DNA from: PMP191F sp047602185
GTDB lineage: Bacteria; Bacteroidota; Bacteroidia; Chitinophagales; Chitinophagaceae
Reading direction: 5' to 3'
DNA length: 64,000 bases
NCBI GenBank assembly: GCA_047602185.1
Contig: JASGHY010000001.1
Location: 1,674,001-1,738,000 of the forward strand
The notes under the pieces were generated by a model that did not search any database, was not told the DNA's origin, and saw nothing but the letters and a program-made list of their open reading frames with translations. This document shows, in pieces, positions 15,870 through 25,789 of the stretch (its first letter is position 1; each line of letters begins with the position of its first letter). Both the position numbers and the translations under genes were made by a program.

Positions 15870-18440
15870 ATGGCGAAGAATTTATTGATAGTCGAATCTC
15901 CTGCGAAAGCCAAAACCATCGAAAAGATCCTCGGTGATGATTTTGAGGTGAAGAGCTGTTATGGTCATATCAGAGACCTGGAGAAGGATGAGATGGGTAT
16001 TGATATTAAGAATAACTATCAACCCCGCTATATTATTCCCGAGGAGAAAGAACGGGTGGTAAAAGAATTGAAAACACTTGCCAAAAAAGCTGACGAAGTT
16101 TGGCTGGCAACGGATGAGGACCGCGAAGGAGAGGCTATCAGCTGGCATTTATGCGAGGTGTTAGGCCTGGACCCGCGGACCACCAAACGCATTGTTTTTC
16201 ACGAGATTACAAAGCCTGCCATTAAAAAAGCTGTAGATACGCCCCGCACACTCGATATGAACCTGGTAAATGCACAGCAGGCCCGTCGTGTGCTGGACAG
16301 GATCGTGGGCTTTGAACTGAGCCCTGTATTATGGCGTAAAATGAGCATGAAGAACAACCTGAGTGCCGGCCGTGTACAAAGCGTGGCAGTAAGGTTGATC
16401 GCAGAACGTGAAAGAGAGATCAATGCTTTTACTGCTGTAAGCTCTTTCAGGATCGATGCATTATTTACTGCACAGGACCTGGGAGGCAAGAACGTAACTT
16501 TTAAAGCTGAAGGCAAAAAATACGATACCGTTGAAGATGCAGAAAAATTCCTGCAAAGCTGTGTCGGTGCTAATTACTCTGTAACAGACATACAGGTAAA
16601 ACCCGGCAAACGCTCCCCTGCTGCTCCTTTTACTACTTCTACCTTACAACAGGAAGCATCACGCAAACTGGGTTATTCAGTAAGCCGTACCATGCTGCTG
16701 GCACAAAAGCTGTACGAAAGCGGTAAGATCACCTACATGCGTACTGACAGTGTAAACCTGAGCGAAACTGCTATGGAGGAGATCCGTAAACAGGTTTCAG
16801 GCCAATACGGTAAAGAATACTACCAAAGCCGCAAATTCAAGAATAAAAATGAGTCTGCACAGGAAGCGCACGAAGCCATCCGTCCTACTTATATGGAGTA
16901 TTCCACAATTGATGATGCTGATTCACGCAGGCTGTATGAACTGATCTGGAAACGTACTATGGCCAGCCAGATGGCAGATGCAGAACTGGAAAAGACCATC
17001 GCTAAAATTGATATTTCTACCAATAAAGAAGAACTGACCGCCAGTGGCGAAGTATTGAAATTTGATGGCTTCCTGAAAGTGTACCGCGAAGATCGTGACG
17101 ATGAGGATATGAACGAAGAAGAACAGGAAGAAGGTGTATTGCCACCACTTGCTGTAAAACAACAGTTGCCTCTGAAAGAAATGAAGGCTACTGAACGTTT
17201 CAGCCGTCCTTTACCACGCTATACAGAGGCTTCACTGGTAAAGAAACTGGAAGAACTGGGTATCGGTCGCCCGTCTACCTACGCTCCTACGATCTCTACC
17301 ATTCTGAAACGCGGTTATGTAGAAAAACGCGATAGAGAACCGATCAAAAGAGATTTCCGCATTCTTACACTGGTAGATAAAAAGATCACCAAAGTAACAG
17401 AACAGGAAAATACAGGTGCTGAAAAATCAAAGCTGTTCCCTACCGATCTTGGATTAGTAGTAACTGACTTCCTGAAACAGCATTTTGACGATATTATGGA
17501 TTATGGTTTCACTGCACGTATTGAAGGTGAGTTTGACGAAGTAGCCGCAGGCAAACTGAAGTGGAACAGCATGATCGATGATTTTTATACGCCCTTTAAG
17601 CAGGATGTGGATACCACCATGGAAACCGCAGAACGCATCAAGGGTGAACGCGAGCTGGGTATAGACCCTGCAAGCGGTAAAAAAGTGGTGGCGCGTATGG
17701 GACGCTATGGCCCCATGATCCAGATCGGTGATGTAAACGACGAGGAAAAACCACGTTTTGCCAGTCTGCAAAAAAACCAGAGCATTGAAACTATCACACT
17801 CGATGAGGCGCAGGCACTGTTCCAGTTGCCCCGCACCCTGGGTGAATATGAAGGCATGGAGATCGCGGTGAACATAGGTCGCTTTGGCCCTTATGTAAAG
17901 GCCGGCGAACAGTTCATTTCAATTCCGAAAGGAGAAGATCCGCTGGAAGTATCGCTGGACCGCGCTATAGAACTGGTACAGGAAAAACAGAAAGCTGATG
18001 CGCCTGTGGCTATGTACGATGAGAAGCCGGTAACAAAAGGCAAAGGCCGCTTTGGCCCCTTCATCAAATGGAACGATATGTTCATCAACGTGCCGAAGCG
18101 TTACAACTTCGATGCATTGAGCAAACAGGATATAGAAGAGTTAATTGAAGCTAAAATAGAAAAAGAAGGCAACCGTTTTATACAACAATGGCCGGAAGAA
18201 AAGATCTCACTGGAAAATGGCCGTTGGGGTCCCTTTATCCGCTTCAATAAAAAGATGCTGAAAATAGGCAGAAAAGCAGACGATTCTAAATACACCTCAG
18301 AAGAAGCTGCTGCCCTGTCGCTGGAAGATGTGAAAAAGATGATCGAAGTACAGGTACCCAATGCCTTTGCGAAAAAAGCGGCAAAGAAAGCGGCTACAAA
18401 AACAGCCAAAAAAGCAGCGCCTAAAAAGAAATCAAAATAA
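15870..18440 (+). CDS. topA: DNA topoisomerase I (type IA)
   Basis: It relaxes negative supercoils through a transient 5'-phosphotyrosine. The 856-residue product opens with the TOPRIM domain: E9 in LLIVESPAKAKTIEK, and D82/D84 in ATDEDREGEAISWH. The catalytic tyrosine is Y289 in GKITYMRTDSVNLS. After the core (to ~600), the C-terminal part carries repeated GRFGPY/GRYGPM/GRWGPF modules in place of Cys4 zinc fingers, followed by an Ala/Lys-rich tail (AKKAAKKAATKTAKK). Both features are usual in Bacteroidota. The start at ATG 15870 gives the canonical MAKNLLIVES. Confidence 0.97.
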   Translation: MAKNLLIVESPAKAKTIEKILGDDFEVKSCYGHIRDLEKDEMGIDIKNNYQPRYIIPEEKERVVKELKTLAKKADEVWLATDEDREGEAISWHLCEVLGLDPRTTKRIVFHEITKPAIKKAVDTPRTLDMNLVNAQQARRVLDRIVGFELSPVLWRKMSMKNNLSAGRVQSVAVRLIAEREREINAFTAVSSFRIDALFTAQDLGGKNVTFKAEGKKYDTVEDAEKFLQSCVGANYSVTDIQVKPGKRSPAAPFTTSTLQQEASRKLGYSVSRTMLLAQKLYESGKITYMRTDSVNLSETAMEEIRKQVSGQYGKEYYQSRKFKNKNESAQEAHEAIRPTYMEYSTIDDADSRRLYELIWKRTMASQMADAELEKTIAKIDISTNKEELTASGEVLKFDGFLKVYREDRDDEDMNEEEQEEGVLPPLAVKQQLPLKEMKATERFSRPLPRYTEASLVKKLEELGIGRPSTYAPTISTILKRGYVEKRDREPIKRDFRILTLVDKKITKVTEQENTGAEKSKLFPTDLGLVVTDFLKQHFDDIMDYGFTARIEGEFDEVAAGKLKWNSMIDDFYTPFKQDVDTTMETAERIKGERELGIDPASGKKVVARMGRYGPMIQIGDVNDEEKPRFASLQKNQSIETITLDEAQALFQLPRTLGEYEGMEIAVNIGRFGPYVKAGEQFISIPKGEDPLEVSLDRAIELVQEKQKADAPVAMYDEKPVTKGKGRFGPFIKWNDMFINVPKRYNFDALSKQDIEELIEAKIEKEGNRFIQQWPEEKISLENGRWGPFIRFNKKMLKIGRKADDSKYTSEEAAALSLEDVKKMIEVQVPNAFAKKAAKKAATKTAKKAAPKKKSK

Positions 18441-18580
18441 GCGATTTGATTACCATGCAGGCAGCTTCTGCGGCCGGAATGGTTTAATGGTTACATTGTT
18501 TGATGGTAGTAACAGTAACGAACGGCTATTGCCATCAGACAATGTAGCTTTATAACGTTCAAATCATCTCTTCAACGCCC

Positions 18581-19129
18581 ATGCTTACCCTCAAGTACCA
18601 TCTTACGGAAGAAGAGTATTTCAATTACAACTACTATACGGCATGGGCAGCGCCGGATAAAAAAGGGTATCGTCTCCGTTATTATTTCCGCGTATTCCTG
18701 ATGTATGCAGCCATTGCAGCACTGTATATCTTCGCCAATCATAGTCACCAACTGGTAATAGATCTCGTCATTTTTACGGCTATCGCCGTTGCTTATTTCC
18801 TGATGGTGCCCTGGCTTATCAAGCGTTCTATCCGCAAACGGGTGCACAATATTTTACGCGAGCCAGAGAATCATCATATCCTGGAAGAAGCTGAAGTTAT
18901 TTTATCGGATACCGGCATCATTGACAAAGACCCATCATCCGAAAGCCGGTATGACTGGGATGCCATTGTAAAAAAGGCTGATACACCAGATTGTTATTAC
19001 CTGTACACTAATTCTCACCACGCCATACTTATCCCCAAAAGAACGCTCACTACACCGCAGGACAAACGTGAGCTGGATCGGCTTTTTAACACATGGTTAT
19101 CGCTCAGCTCGGAGTTCGCAGCCGACTAA
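18581..19129 (+). CDS. YcxB-like membrane protein
   Basis: The 182-residue protein begins MLTLKYHLTEEEYFNYNYYT, the typical YcxB-family start. Two membrane helices follow at ~40-58 and ~62-80, with KRSIRKR on the cytoplasmic side. A C-terminal domain (VILSDTGIIDKD, YYLYTNSHHAILIPKRTL) matches the YcxB domain. The role of the family is unknown. It lies 140 bp after topA and 100 bp before the SirB1-like gene, on the same strand. Confidence 0.8.
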   Translation: MLTLKYHLTEEEYFNYNYYTAWAAPDKKGYRLRYYFRVFLMYAAIAALYIFANHSHQLVIDLVIFTAIAVAYFLMVPWLIKRSIRKRVHNILREPENHHILEEAEVILSDTGIIDKDPSSESRYDWDAIVKKADTPDCYYLYTNSHHAILIPKRTLTTPQDKRELDRLFNTWLSLSSEFAAD

Positions 19130-19228
19130 TTGTTAATTTGTGGAAAACATTTTTGCTTTCGTTCTGTCAGTTTGCGCGAAATTGATTGCGTATTGATGCA
19201 AAGTGCCTCTCTGTAATTTAGAACCGTG

Positions 19229-20122
19229 ATGGAAGAAACAAAGGAAATATCTGCGCTTTTTCACCTGATCGACGATCCCGATAACGAGGTCTTTGACGTA
19301 GTGTCTACACGCATCATCGACTACGGTAAAGGCATCATCCCCAATCTCGAAAACCTCTGGGAAAACACCATCAGCCAGGACATACAGGAGCGCATTGAAC
19401 TACTTATCCATCGCCTGCATTACCAGGACCTGACCGCTGAATTTGAGAACTGGAACAAGAATGCACACCAGGACCTGCTTACTGCAGCCCTGCTTACTGC
19501 AAGGTTTCAGTATCCCGATCTTACAACAGCACAGGTTTACCAGGAAATTGAAAAATTACGCCGCAATATCTGGCTGGAACTGAATAGCTACCTCACTCCT
19601 CTTGAACAGGTAAATGTTCTTACCAGCATCCTGTATAATTATTACAACCTGAAAGGTACCGAAGTAGCCTACCAGGTGCCTGAAGAGTTCCTGATCAATA
19701 AACAACTGGAAACCAAGCGGGGCAATGCTTTTGCCAATGGCATCCTGTACCTGATATTGAGCGAATTGCTGGATATCCCGGTAAAGGCTGTCAATATTCC
19801 GCGTCATTTTGTACTGGCTTATTTTAAAGCCGACTACGACTTCAGCAAACACATTGAAAACGTTTCGTACAGGCCTGAGTTCTTCATTGACCCTGCCAGC
19901 GGGCAGGTATTTACGCATAAGGATGTAGAGACCTATTTTAAACGCATCAATGTACCGCCGGTAGAATCCTACTTTAAGCCACTCTCCAACAAACGCATTA
20001 TCCAGATGCTGCTGGAAGAATTCAGCAAATGTTTTGACGATGAAAAAAATCGTTACAAACAGCAGGAACTGCTCACCTTATCTCGTCTTATCAACCTGGA
20101 TCCGGAACCTCCGGAAGAATAG
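19229..20122 (+). CDS. SirB1-like transglutaminase-fold protein
   Basis: An in-frame GTG at 19226 directly precedes the ATG at 19229 chosen here. The ~297-residue cytoplasmic protein has a helical N-terminus and a Transglut_core2/SirB1-type domain: KRGNAFANGILYLILSELL, IPVKAVNIPRHFVLAYF and FIDPASGQVFTHKDVE. The position where true transglutaminases carry the catalytic Cys reads Asn-Ala here, as in other non-catalytic SirB1 proteins. The H of PRHF and D of IDPASG are kept. Function unknown; probably not a protease. Confidence 0.82.
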   Translation: MEETKEISALFHLIDDPDNEVFDVVSTRIIDYGKGIIPNLENLWENTISQDIQERIELLIHRLHYQDLTAEFENWNKNAHQDLLTAALLTARFQYPDLTTAQVYQEIEKLRRNIWLELNSYLTPLEQVNVLTSILYNYYNLKGTEVAYQVPEEFLINKQLETKRGNAFANGILYLILSELLDIPVKAVNIPRHFVLAYFKADYDFSKHIENVSYRPEFFIDPASGQVFTHKDVETYFKRINVPPVESYFKPLSNKRIIQMLLEEFSKCFDDEKNRYKQQELLTLSRLINLDPEPPEE

Positions 20123-20281
20123 CTTGTTTTCAACTAATAAATAAAGAGAATTAGGATGAAGGGTATAGTAACTTTAACCGGTTCTGCTATATTTACAGTA
20201 TCACCCTGCTGACCGACCTTCAGCAATGTTTTTAACCGAAACAACATAGCATTAATTAAAGAACATTAAACTACGGATTAC

Positions 20282-20638
20282 ATGAAAAAGATCATTCTGT
20301 CGGCACTGGTGCTTGCAACACTGGCGATGCAGTTTTGTACTTCGTCAAAAAAGTCGCAGACCGCAGCCGCCCCCGCAAAGCCAAAGCTATTGACTTATGA
20401 GGCCAATGTACAGCCTATTATCCTGGCTAGCTGCTCTCCCTGTCATTTTCCACCAAAGGGCAATAAAAAGGCTTACGACAATTACACTGCGGTAAAAACC
20501 GACATTGCTGACATCCTGGAAAGGATCCAGAAAAACCCGGGCGAAAGAGGTTTCATGCCTGCACGTCACCCCAAATTATCAGATTCCACCATCAATGTCA
20601 TCAAACAATGGCAAACAGATGGTTTGCTGGAGAAATAA
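20282..20638 (+). CDS. Small c-type cytochrome / heme-binding protein
   Basis: The 118-residue protein has a signal sequence that ends near Cys19 (AMQFCTSSKK), possibly a lipoprotein although the -1 Phe is not canonical. One heme c site is visible: CSPCH (CxxCH) at residues ~51-55, inside VQPIILASCSPCHFPPKG. The Met in GFMPARHPKLSD is the likely distal ligand. The motif context resembles the small cytochrome domains often attached to Bacteroidota membrane dehydrogenases. It stands alone here, upstream of a strong hairpin, and may pass electrons for an unseen periplasmic dehydrogenase. Confidence 0.85.
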   Translation: MKKIILSALVLATLAMQFCTSSKKSQTAAAPAKPKLLTYEANVQPIILASCSPCHFPPKGNKKAYDNYTAVKTDIADILERIQKNPGERGFMPARHPKLSDSTINVIKQWQTDGLLEK

Positions 20639-20685
20639 ACACATGTATTAAGGATACTCCGAAAATAATTTTTCATTCCACACTA

Positions 20686-20722
20686 CAACCGGCGTTGCGC
20701 ATAAAATGCACAACGCCGGTTG
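20686..20722. terminator. Strong hairpin between convergent genes
   Basis: A 12-bp perfect stem CAACCGGCGTTG (20686-20697) / CAACGCCGGTTG (20711-20722) encloses an inner GCAT/ATGC pairing. It follows the cytochrome gene by about 50 bp. The T-run is weak on both sides, so it is either a bidirectional terminator or an RNA-stabilising hairpin. Confidence 0.7.
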
Positions 20723-20754
20723 CGTTTATAATATATCCCTGCACCTGGTAAAAC

Positions 20755-20785
20755 AAAAAGGGATTCCGCTATCAGCGAAATCCCT
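20755..20785 (-). terminator. Terminator of the Gfo/Idh/MocA gene
   Basis: On the minus strand AGGGATTTCGC pairs with GCGGAATCCCT and is followed by a T-run (complement of 20755-20759). It lies 26 bp past the oxidoreductase stop. Confidence 0.8.
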
Positions 20786-20811
20786 AAATCTCAAAATATC
20801 TATATCAGCAA

Positions 20812-22251
20812 TTATAAAGTCAGGTTCCAGCCATCGCGGTAGTCGCGTTTTACAAACTGGTTGGCTTCATCAAAGTTGGTGATCTTCATATTTTTTGCAT
20901 CCCACAACAGCTTCTTACGGCCCAGGTATTTATCTTCCCATCCTTTCAGTTTGGGATTTACCATCATCCAGCTACGGATAGCCAGGTTACCGATAAGGAT
21001 ACTTTCAGTAAATGGTCCGGCGTATTCAAACGGTGAGCTGGTCTCTCCTTTGCCATAACCGGCAATACAGGCGTTTACCCATTGCACGTAATGGCCTTCA
21101 GGTACCCGTTTAAGAGTGGGTTTAGGAAGTTTCTTCTCGGTCATCAGTTTGGTAGGCAACAAACGTGGATTACCGCCATAGCAATCAAACAGCAGCTTGC
21201 CCTTGGTTCCTACAAACAATACACCGCCATCCCAGTTACCAAATGCTTCTTCAGGCAACAGTTCATCAGGGCGCTGTGGCAGCAGTCCGCCATCAAACCA
21301 GGACACTTTAATATTGCCTTTACCGTCGTTACGGGGATAGTTGAGATGTATTACTGAAGAAGGAGGACAACTGTCAATATAGTTAGCCTCAGCCCACATA
21401 TCTTTCCATTGATTGCTTACACTACACTCTACCGCATCAGGATACAAGATCGGCAAGATGCGATAGATAGGGTCCATAATATGGCAAGCCATATCTCCCA
21501 GCGCACCGGTACCAAATGCCCACCAACCACGCCAGTTAAAAGGCACATAGGCGGGGTTATAATCTATTTGTTTGGCCGGGCCTAACCACAGGTCCCAATC
21601 CAGCTCTTTCGGGATGTCGAACTTACCAGAAGGCGTAGGTATGCCCTGTGGCCATACAGGACGATTGGTCCACGCATAAGCAGTATGTACATCCCCCAGT
21701 AAACCCGCCTGGTAAATTTCCTTACCAATGCGTACGCCATCTCCGGAACCACCCTGGTTGCCCATCTGTGTTACCACCTTATATTTTTTAGCAGCCTCTG
21801 TAAGCAGGCGAGCCTCATAAATATCGTGGGTCAATGGCTTTTGCGTGTAAACGTGTTTGCCCAGTTGCATAGCGGCCAGTGTTGCTACAGCATGGGTATT
21901 ATCGGGAGTAGAGATAGAGCAGGCATCAATATTGTTCTTTTCTTTCTGCAGCATCTCCCGGAAGTCTTTGTAATAATTTGCTTTCGGAAAACGGGTACGT
22001 GATTTAGCTGCAGCACGATCATCCACATCACACATCGCTACAATATTTACATTAGGGCTTTTCGCAAACTCTGCCAGATCGCTGGTCCCTTTTCCTCCGG
22101 CACCAATACCGGCAATATTTAGTTTATCGCTGGGAGCCACAAATCCCCGACCCAATACATTGCGGGGTACAATAAAAAAGCCTGCGGCAGCAACAGAAGT
22201 ATTCCGGATAAAATTCCGGCGCGACTGACTGAGATGGTGTTTTTTCCTCAT
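20812..22251 (-). CDS. Tat-exported Gfo/Idh/MocA family oxidoreductase
   Basis: The likely start is at 22251 (MRKKHHLSQSRRNFIRNTSV); the frame extends 16 codons upstream. The N-terminus carries a Tat signal (SRRNFIRNTSVAAAGFFIVP), so the enzyme is folded and exported. The Rossmann domain shows IAGIGAGGKGTSDL, NIVAMCDVDD and SISTPDNTH, with the catalytic-type Lys-Pro in HVYTQKPLTHDI. Exported Gfo/Idh/MocA proteins of Bacteroidota act on sugars or glycosides. The substrate cannot be named here because no sugar-transport or hydrolase genes adjoin it. Confidence 0.92.
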   Translation of the reverse strand: MRKKHHLSQSRRNFIRNTSVAAAGFFIVPRNVLGRGFVAPSDKLNIAGIGAGGKGTSDLAEFAKSPNVNIVAMCDVDDRAAAKSRTRFPKANYYKDFREMLQKEKNNIDACSISTPDNTHAVATLAAMQLGKHVYTQKPLTHDIYEARLLTEAAKKYKVVTQMGNQGGSGDGVRIGKEIYQAGLLGDVHTAYAWTNRPVWPQGIPTPSGKFDIPKELDWDLWLGPAKQIDYNPAYVPFNWRGWWAFGTGALGDMACHIMDPIYRILPILYPDAVECSVSNQWKDMWAEANYIDSCPPSSVIHLNYPRNDGKGNIKVSWFDGGLLPQRPDELLPEEAFGNWDGGVLFVGTKGKLLFDCYGGNPRLLPTKLMTEKKLPKPTLKRVPEGHYVQWVNACIAGYGKGETSSPFEYAGPFTESILIGNLAIRSWMMVNPKLKGWEDKYLGRKKLLWDAKNMKITNFDEANQFVKRDYRDGWNLTL

Positions 22252-22828
22252 TTTGACAAGACTTTTCTTGATAGTTATGGTGAATAATCGTTTTAGCATG
22301 ACAAGTTAAGGAAAAGCAGGTAAGAATAAATACTGGTCATCAAAAATAAAGGGGAGATAATAAAGGGGCTGTTCCGGGTTACGGGTTTCACGCAAAGACG
22401 GCTAAGGTTCGCAAAGCCGTAATGCCAGTTTCAGGTCACTGAATACTAGATGCAGGATCGTGAGACGTGAGTCGTCAATCGTGAATCGGCAGACGGCAAT
22501 CGTGAGTCGTGAATCGTCAGTCGTGAGTGGTTGAAGCAAGTGAATAGTCAATGGTCAATGGCTGTTCCTTGTAAACCTATTAACCTTCCAACTTTTCAAC
22601 CTGGCTTTTGGCTTCCCTTCGATATTCAACATTCCCCCCTGTTAACTTATCAACTTTCCAACTTGCCAACTGCAAACTTGCTTCCTGCCTTTCCTTCTAA
22701 ATTCGATATTCGAAATTCTGCATTCGATATTTCTAATTCCTGTATTCCCTTGTGCCTTGCCTCTTGAATCTTGTGCCTTACCCCTCACCTACTGTATCTT
22801 TTCAGACATCGGACTTCCGACATCAGGA
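22252..22828. repeat. Mosaic intergenic repeat region (577 bp)
   Basis: Modules in order: CGGGTTACGGGTTTCACGCA; a long run of GTGAGTCGTGAATCGTCAGT-type units (~22458-22531); AGTCAATGGTCAATGG; TTAACCTTCCAACTTTTCAA; TGGCTTTTGGCTTCCCTTCG; GATATTCGAAATTCTGCATT; and TCGGACTTCCGACATC. The block ~22576-22635 nearly matches 61191-61245. Frames at 22531-22767 and 22752-23012 are translations of repeat. Confidence 0.75.
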
Positions 22829-25117
22829 TTACTTATCCAACTCAGACAGCAACAGATCCGTCATATCAAACCGTGGGAAGTCACCGGTATTATTGAGCAA
22901 TATGATCGTAATATTTTTATCCGGTACACGTACCAGCATGGCATACATGCCTAACTCTGTTCCGGGATGGTACTGCACAAGGCGTTTATCGGAGATCTTA
23001 AACAGGCGGTGATCAATCATCCATCCATAGCCATACCCGGCTTCCCATTCCCCCCACTCTACTCTTACTTTAAATAATTCCTCTGTTGCTTCCTTAGGCA
23101 ATAATTTATAACTGCTCAACGCTTCTGACCAAAGCAGCAGGTCTTCGGCAGTGGAAGTAATGCCTCCGGCACCTGTAACATTTTCCAGGGGGTATATTAT
23201 TTCCGGTGTATTATCGGAATATCCTTTGGCGGTAGCGGCATTGGCAACTGTTCCAAAAAAACTATGCGTCATACCTGCAGGAATAAAAACCTTTTCAGCC
23301 AATACCTCACCAAATTTTTTGCCTGTAACCTTTTCAACTATTGCGGCCAGGATCACATACCCTGAATTGGAATAATGAAACTGTTCTCCGGGTGTAAATT
23401 CAAGAGGATCACTACAAAACTTCTTCACCAGTTCTTCTGTTGAAAAACGTTGGGAAAGTATGGCTCCTTTATAATCATCATTCTCTGTATAATTAGGGAT
23501 GCCGGACTGATGTGTGAGCAATTGCTGAATAGTAACGCTGCCATTAGTATAACCGGATAAGAACTTACCGGCACTGTCTGTAACACGGAGCTTGTTTTCA
23601 TTAACCAGTTGCATAATGAGCATAGCAGTGAACTGCTTTGACATAGAACCAATACGAAAAGCAGTCATCATTGTGTTAGGCAAGGACTTTTCTTTATCTG
23701 CCAGACCAACGCCTTTTTTGTAGGATACCTTATCAGCATATTTTACAAGGGCCACACCATTGAACTGATCTTTATGATAATAAAATGAAAGAATAGAATC
23801 TATACGCGCCGTATAATCTCCTTTGAACTTAACCAGCTTTGTCTGCAATGCACGTTTGTAATTCAGCGTTTCATTATTAGCCCTGATGACTTTTATAGCT
23901 GAATCTACATTGTAATCAGCCAGGATCATATTGTAATCGGCCCAGAATGCATCTTCAGTACTATCTGGTTCCGGGCTATAACTTTCAAACATAGAGCGAT
24001 TGCTCAATGTTTCTTTTTTAGTGAAGGCGGCCACGTTAGCCGTATCGATCTTTGTGATCAGGAAATTAAACCTGTTGGCCATTGGGTTAAACTCAAAACG
24101 GTTTGATGCGAGGTAATAATGTGTAACCCCACTTACATGGTTCAGGTAATATTTGTCGCCATATTGCTGGTAAGTAATACACGAACTGTCGAGCAGGATC
24201 TTCAACCGGATATTCGCCAGCTTCATCATAGTACGGTTGCCCCAACCGGGCAATTGCCAGTACTGGATTCCTTTGGGACTTAACGCATAAACAAATGACA
24301 GGAAAGCCAGGTTATCAGCATCAATCAGCATCTTCCCTTTAAACAATGCCTTTTTTACTCCATCTTTCTGGTCAAACAGGATCTCGTAGGCTTCTCTGCC
24401 GTTATAGTTGATGGCACCGTGGAAAGTGAACCTGTAGTCTTTCATTACATCTTTATCAAGAAAGGTTCCTTCCGGGCTACTCACAATATCATTATTTAAA
24501 ATGCTTTCAGGCTTTATACCAATGTCAATATTATCACTTCCGTTAAATGCAGTAAGATCTTTATCCAGTCGGGCTTTTATCAATCTTATCTGCTTATTCT
24601 TCTTCTCATAATTATCGGCATAGATATCAAATACCGTTTCAGATATATCCATAATATTTCTCACCTTTCTGCCGGTAAGCCTGTAAAATCCTGTACACAG
24701 AAAAGGCTTTGAAGGATAGTTATCAGGAATTTTAGCAATCGCCTGTTGTATCAGGTCAACGGGGTTGATCGTTTTTACCACTACTTCAGCCAGTTGAGCA
24801 GCTTCGGGTTGCAGTGGGAAGATCGTATTGTTATGCTGTTCATTTAAAACAACAGTGCTTGTTCTGTAACCTACGTGTGAAATATAGATCGTGTCTTTGT
24901 TATTACCGGAAGGTATTTTGAATAAAAATCTTCCCTCCTCATTACTCATAGTATTGATACCATTCTTTACCAACCTGATGGTTGCATATGATACCGGTTC
25001 GCCGGTAACAGCATTACGGATAGTTCCCTGTAAAGTAAAAGAAGTATGCTGGGCTATTGAATGAAGAAAAGAAAATGCAGCTAATAATAACAGCGTAAAG
25101 TTTCGACGCATAAGCAA
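22829..25117 (-). CDS. Serine hydrolase (beta-lactamase/PBP-like) fused to a CarboxypepD_reg-like domain
   Basis: The 762-residue protein has a signal peptide (ending HSIAQ); ATG 25117 or 25111 could be the start. Residues ~28-115 are a carboxypeptidase-regulatory-like beta domain (LQGTIRNAVTGEPVSYATIR, TIYISHVGYRTS). A middle region (~120-400) resembles the DUF found after such domains in Bacteroidota outer-membrane-associated proteins. The C-terminal ~300 residues form a class C beta-lactamase fold: SxxK in GSMSKQFTAM (~residue 492), YxN in FHYSNSGYVIL (~580) and YHPGTELGMYAM near the end. Probable activity is a D-Ala peptidase or esterase in the periplasm. Confidence 0.9.
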   Translation of the reverse strand: MLMRRNFTLLLLAAFSFLHSIAQHTSFTLQGTIRNAVTGEPVSYATIRLVKNGINTMSNEEGRFLFKIPSGNNKDTIYISHVGYRTSTVVLNEQHNNTIFPLQPEAAQLAEVVVKTINPVDLIQQAIAKIPDNYPSKPFLCTGFYRLTGRKVRNIMDISETVFDIYADNYEKKNKQIRLIKARLDKDLTAFNGSDNIDIGIKPESILNNDIVSSPEGTFLDKDVMKDYRFTFHGAINYNGREAYEILFDQKDGVKKALFKGKMLIDADNLAFLSFVYALSPKGIQYWQLPGWGNRTMMKLANIRLKILLDSSCITYQQYGDKYYLNHVSGVTHYYLASNRFEFNPMANRFNFLITKIDTANVAAFTKKETLSNRSMFESYSPEPDSTEDAFWADYNMILADYNVDSAIKVIRANNETLNYKRALQTKLVKFKGDYTARIDSILSFYYHKDQFNGVALVKYADKVSYKKGVGLADKEKSLPNTMMTAFRIGSMSKQFTAMLIMQLVNENKLRVTDSAGKFLSGYTNGSVTIQQLLTHQSGIPNYTENDDYKGAILSQRFSTEELVKKFCSDPLEFTPGEQFHYSNSGYVILAAIVEKVTGKKFGEVLAEKVFIPAGMTHSFFGTVANAATAKGYSDNTPEIIYPLENVTGAGGITSTAEDLLLWSEALSSYKLLPKEATEELFKVRVEWGEWEAGYGYGWMIDHRLFKISDKRLVQYHPGTELGMYAMLVRVPDKNITIILLNNTGDFPRFDMTDLLLSELDK

Positions 25118-25530
25118 AAGAGAGGTTATTGCGTGAAAATAATAACTTGTTACTGATGCCTGGTTTGATTTAACATCTTGCTAGGAAACGGAAATGCAGG
25201 TTACCAGATACAGGTTACAGGATTTCTGATCGAGTGATTTAGGGATTTTGAGATTTAAGACGGATGATCCGGACGGGGTGAATAGTGAAAACAAGCCGCG
25301 AGCCACGAGGAATACAAGTTGGCAGTTGGCAATTTGCAGTTATCTCTTTCAGACCCCAGATTTCAGTCTTCCCTCATTCTGTATTTGCGTTAGGCGTTCA
25401 GCGTTTTGCGTTCAGCCTTCCCTTCTGTCATACAACTAACACATCTTTAACAAATCCTGGATCAGCTCACTATACGATTGTTAATGAGTTGGCAGAATAG
25501 AAATAATTGTTTTAACTTTTAAATAAAAAT
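25118..25530. repeat. Mosaic intergenic repeat region
   Basis: Modules include CAGGTTACCAGATACAGGTT, GAGCCACGAGGAATACAAG, AGTTGGCAGTTGGCAATTTG (~25318-25337, the same core as at 12914 and 25899) and GCGTTAGGCGTTCAGCGTTT. The last ~90 bp before the next gene are AT-rich and probably hold its promoter. Confidence 0.7.
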
Positions 25531-25782
25531 ATGCCCCAAAGCAGACATCGTCATAAACATCCACATGCACACCATGCAGCACCTGCTACACATGCTCCGC
25601 ATGCCCCTAAAAAAAGTGCAGTTCCCATGATGATCATTTTTATTGGCTTACTGGGATTTGGCATAGCGCTTATTGCTGCAGGAACCAACTGGATCTGGTT
25701 ACTGGCAGGTATAATGCTCGGAGCTATCAGCGGTTATTTTATTGGCAAAAGCATGGATAGAACTGCGGCAGCGGATAAGTAA
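25531..25782 (+). CDS. His-rich small membrane protein
   Basis: The 83-residue product begins with a His/Ala/Pro-rich tract (eleven His in the first 27 residues, e.g. HRHKHPHAHH), followed by two membrane helices (~32-50 and ~55-70) and a short charged tail. The His cluster could bind transition metals on the cytoplasmic side, but no family is recognised. It sits alone between two repeat regions, and its composition and helices make coding likely. Confidence 0.65.
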   Translation: MPQSRHRHKHPHAHHAAPATHAPHAPKKSAVPMMIIFIGLLGFGIALIAAGTNWIWLLAGIMLGAISGYFIGKSMDRTAAADK

Positions 25783-25789
25783 TTTATAA

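Noticed and set aside
15700..15888. 62-codon frame before topA
   Set aside because: TTG start, overlaps the topA start, and has no recognisable protein features.
20686..20722. Strong hairpin as a possible attachment or integrase site
   Set aside because: No integrase or direct repeats nearby; its position between convergent genes fits a terminator.
22531..23012. Plus-strand frames in the repeat region beside the serine hydrolase
   Set aside because: Composed of repeat modules and antisense to the end of a clear gene.
25248..25500. Two overlapping plus-strand frames of 63-71 codons
   Set aside because: Both run through repeat modules that occur elsewhere without an open frame.
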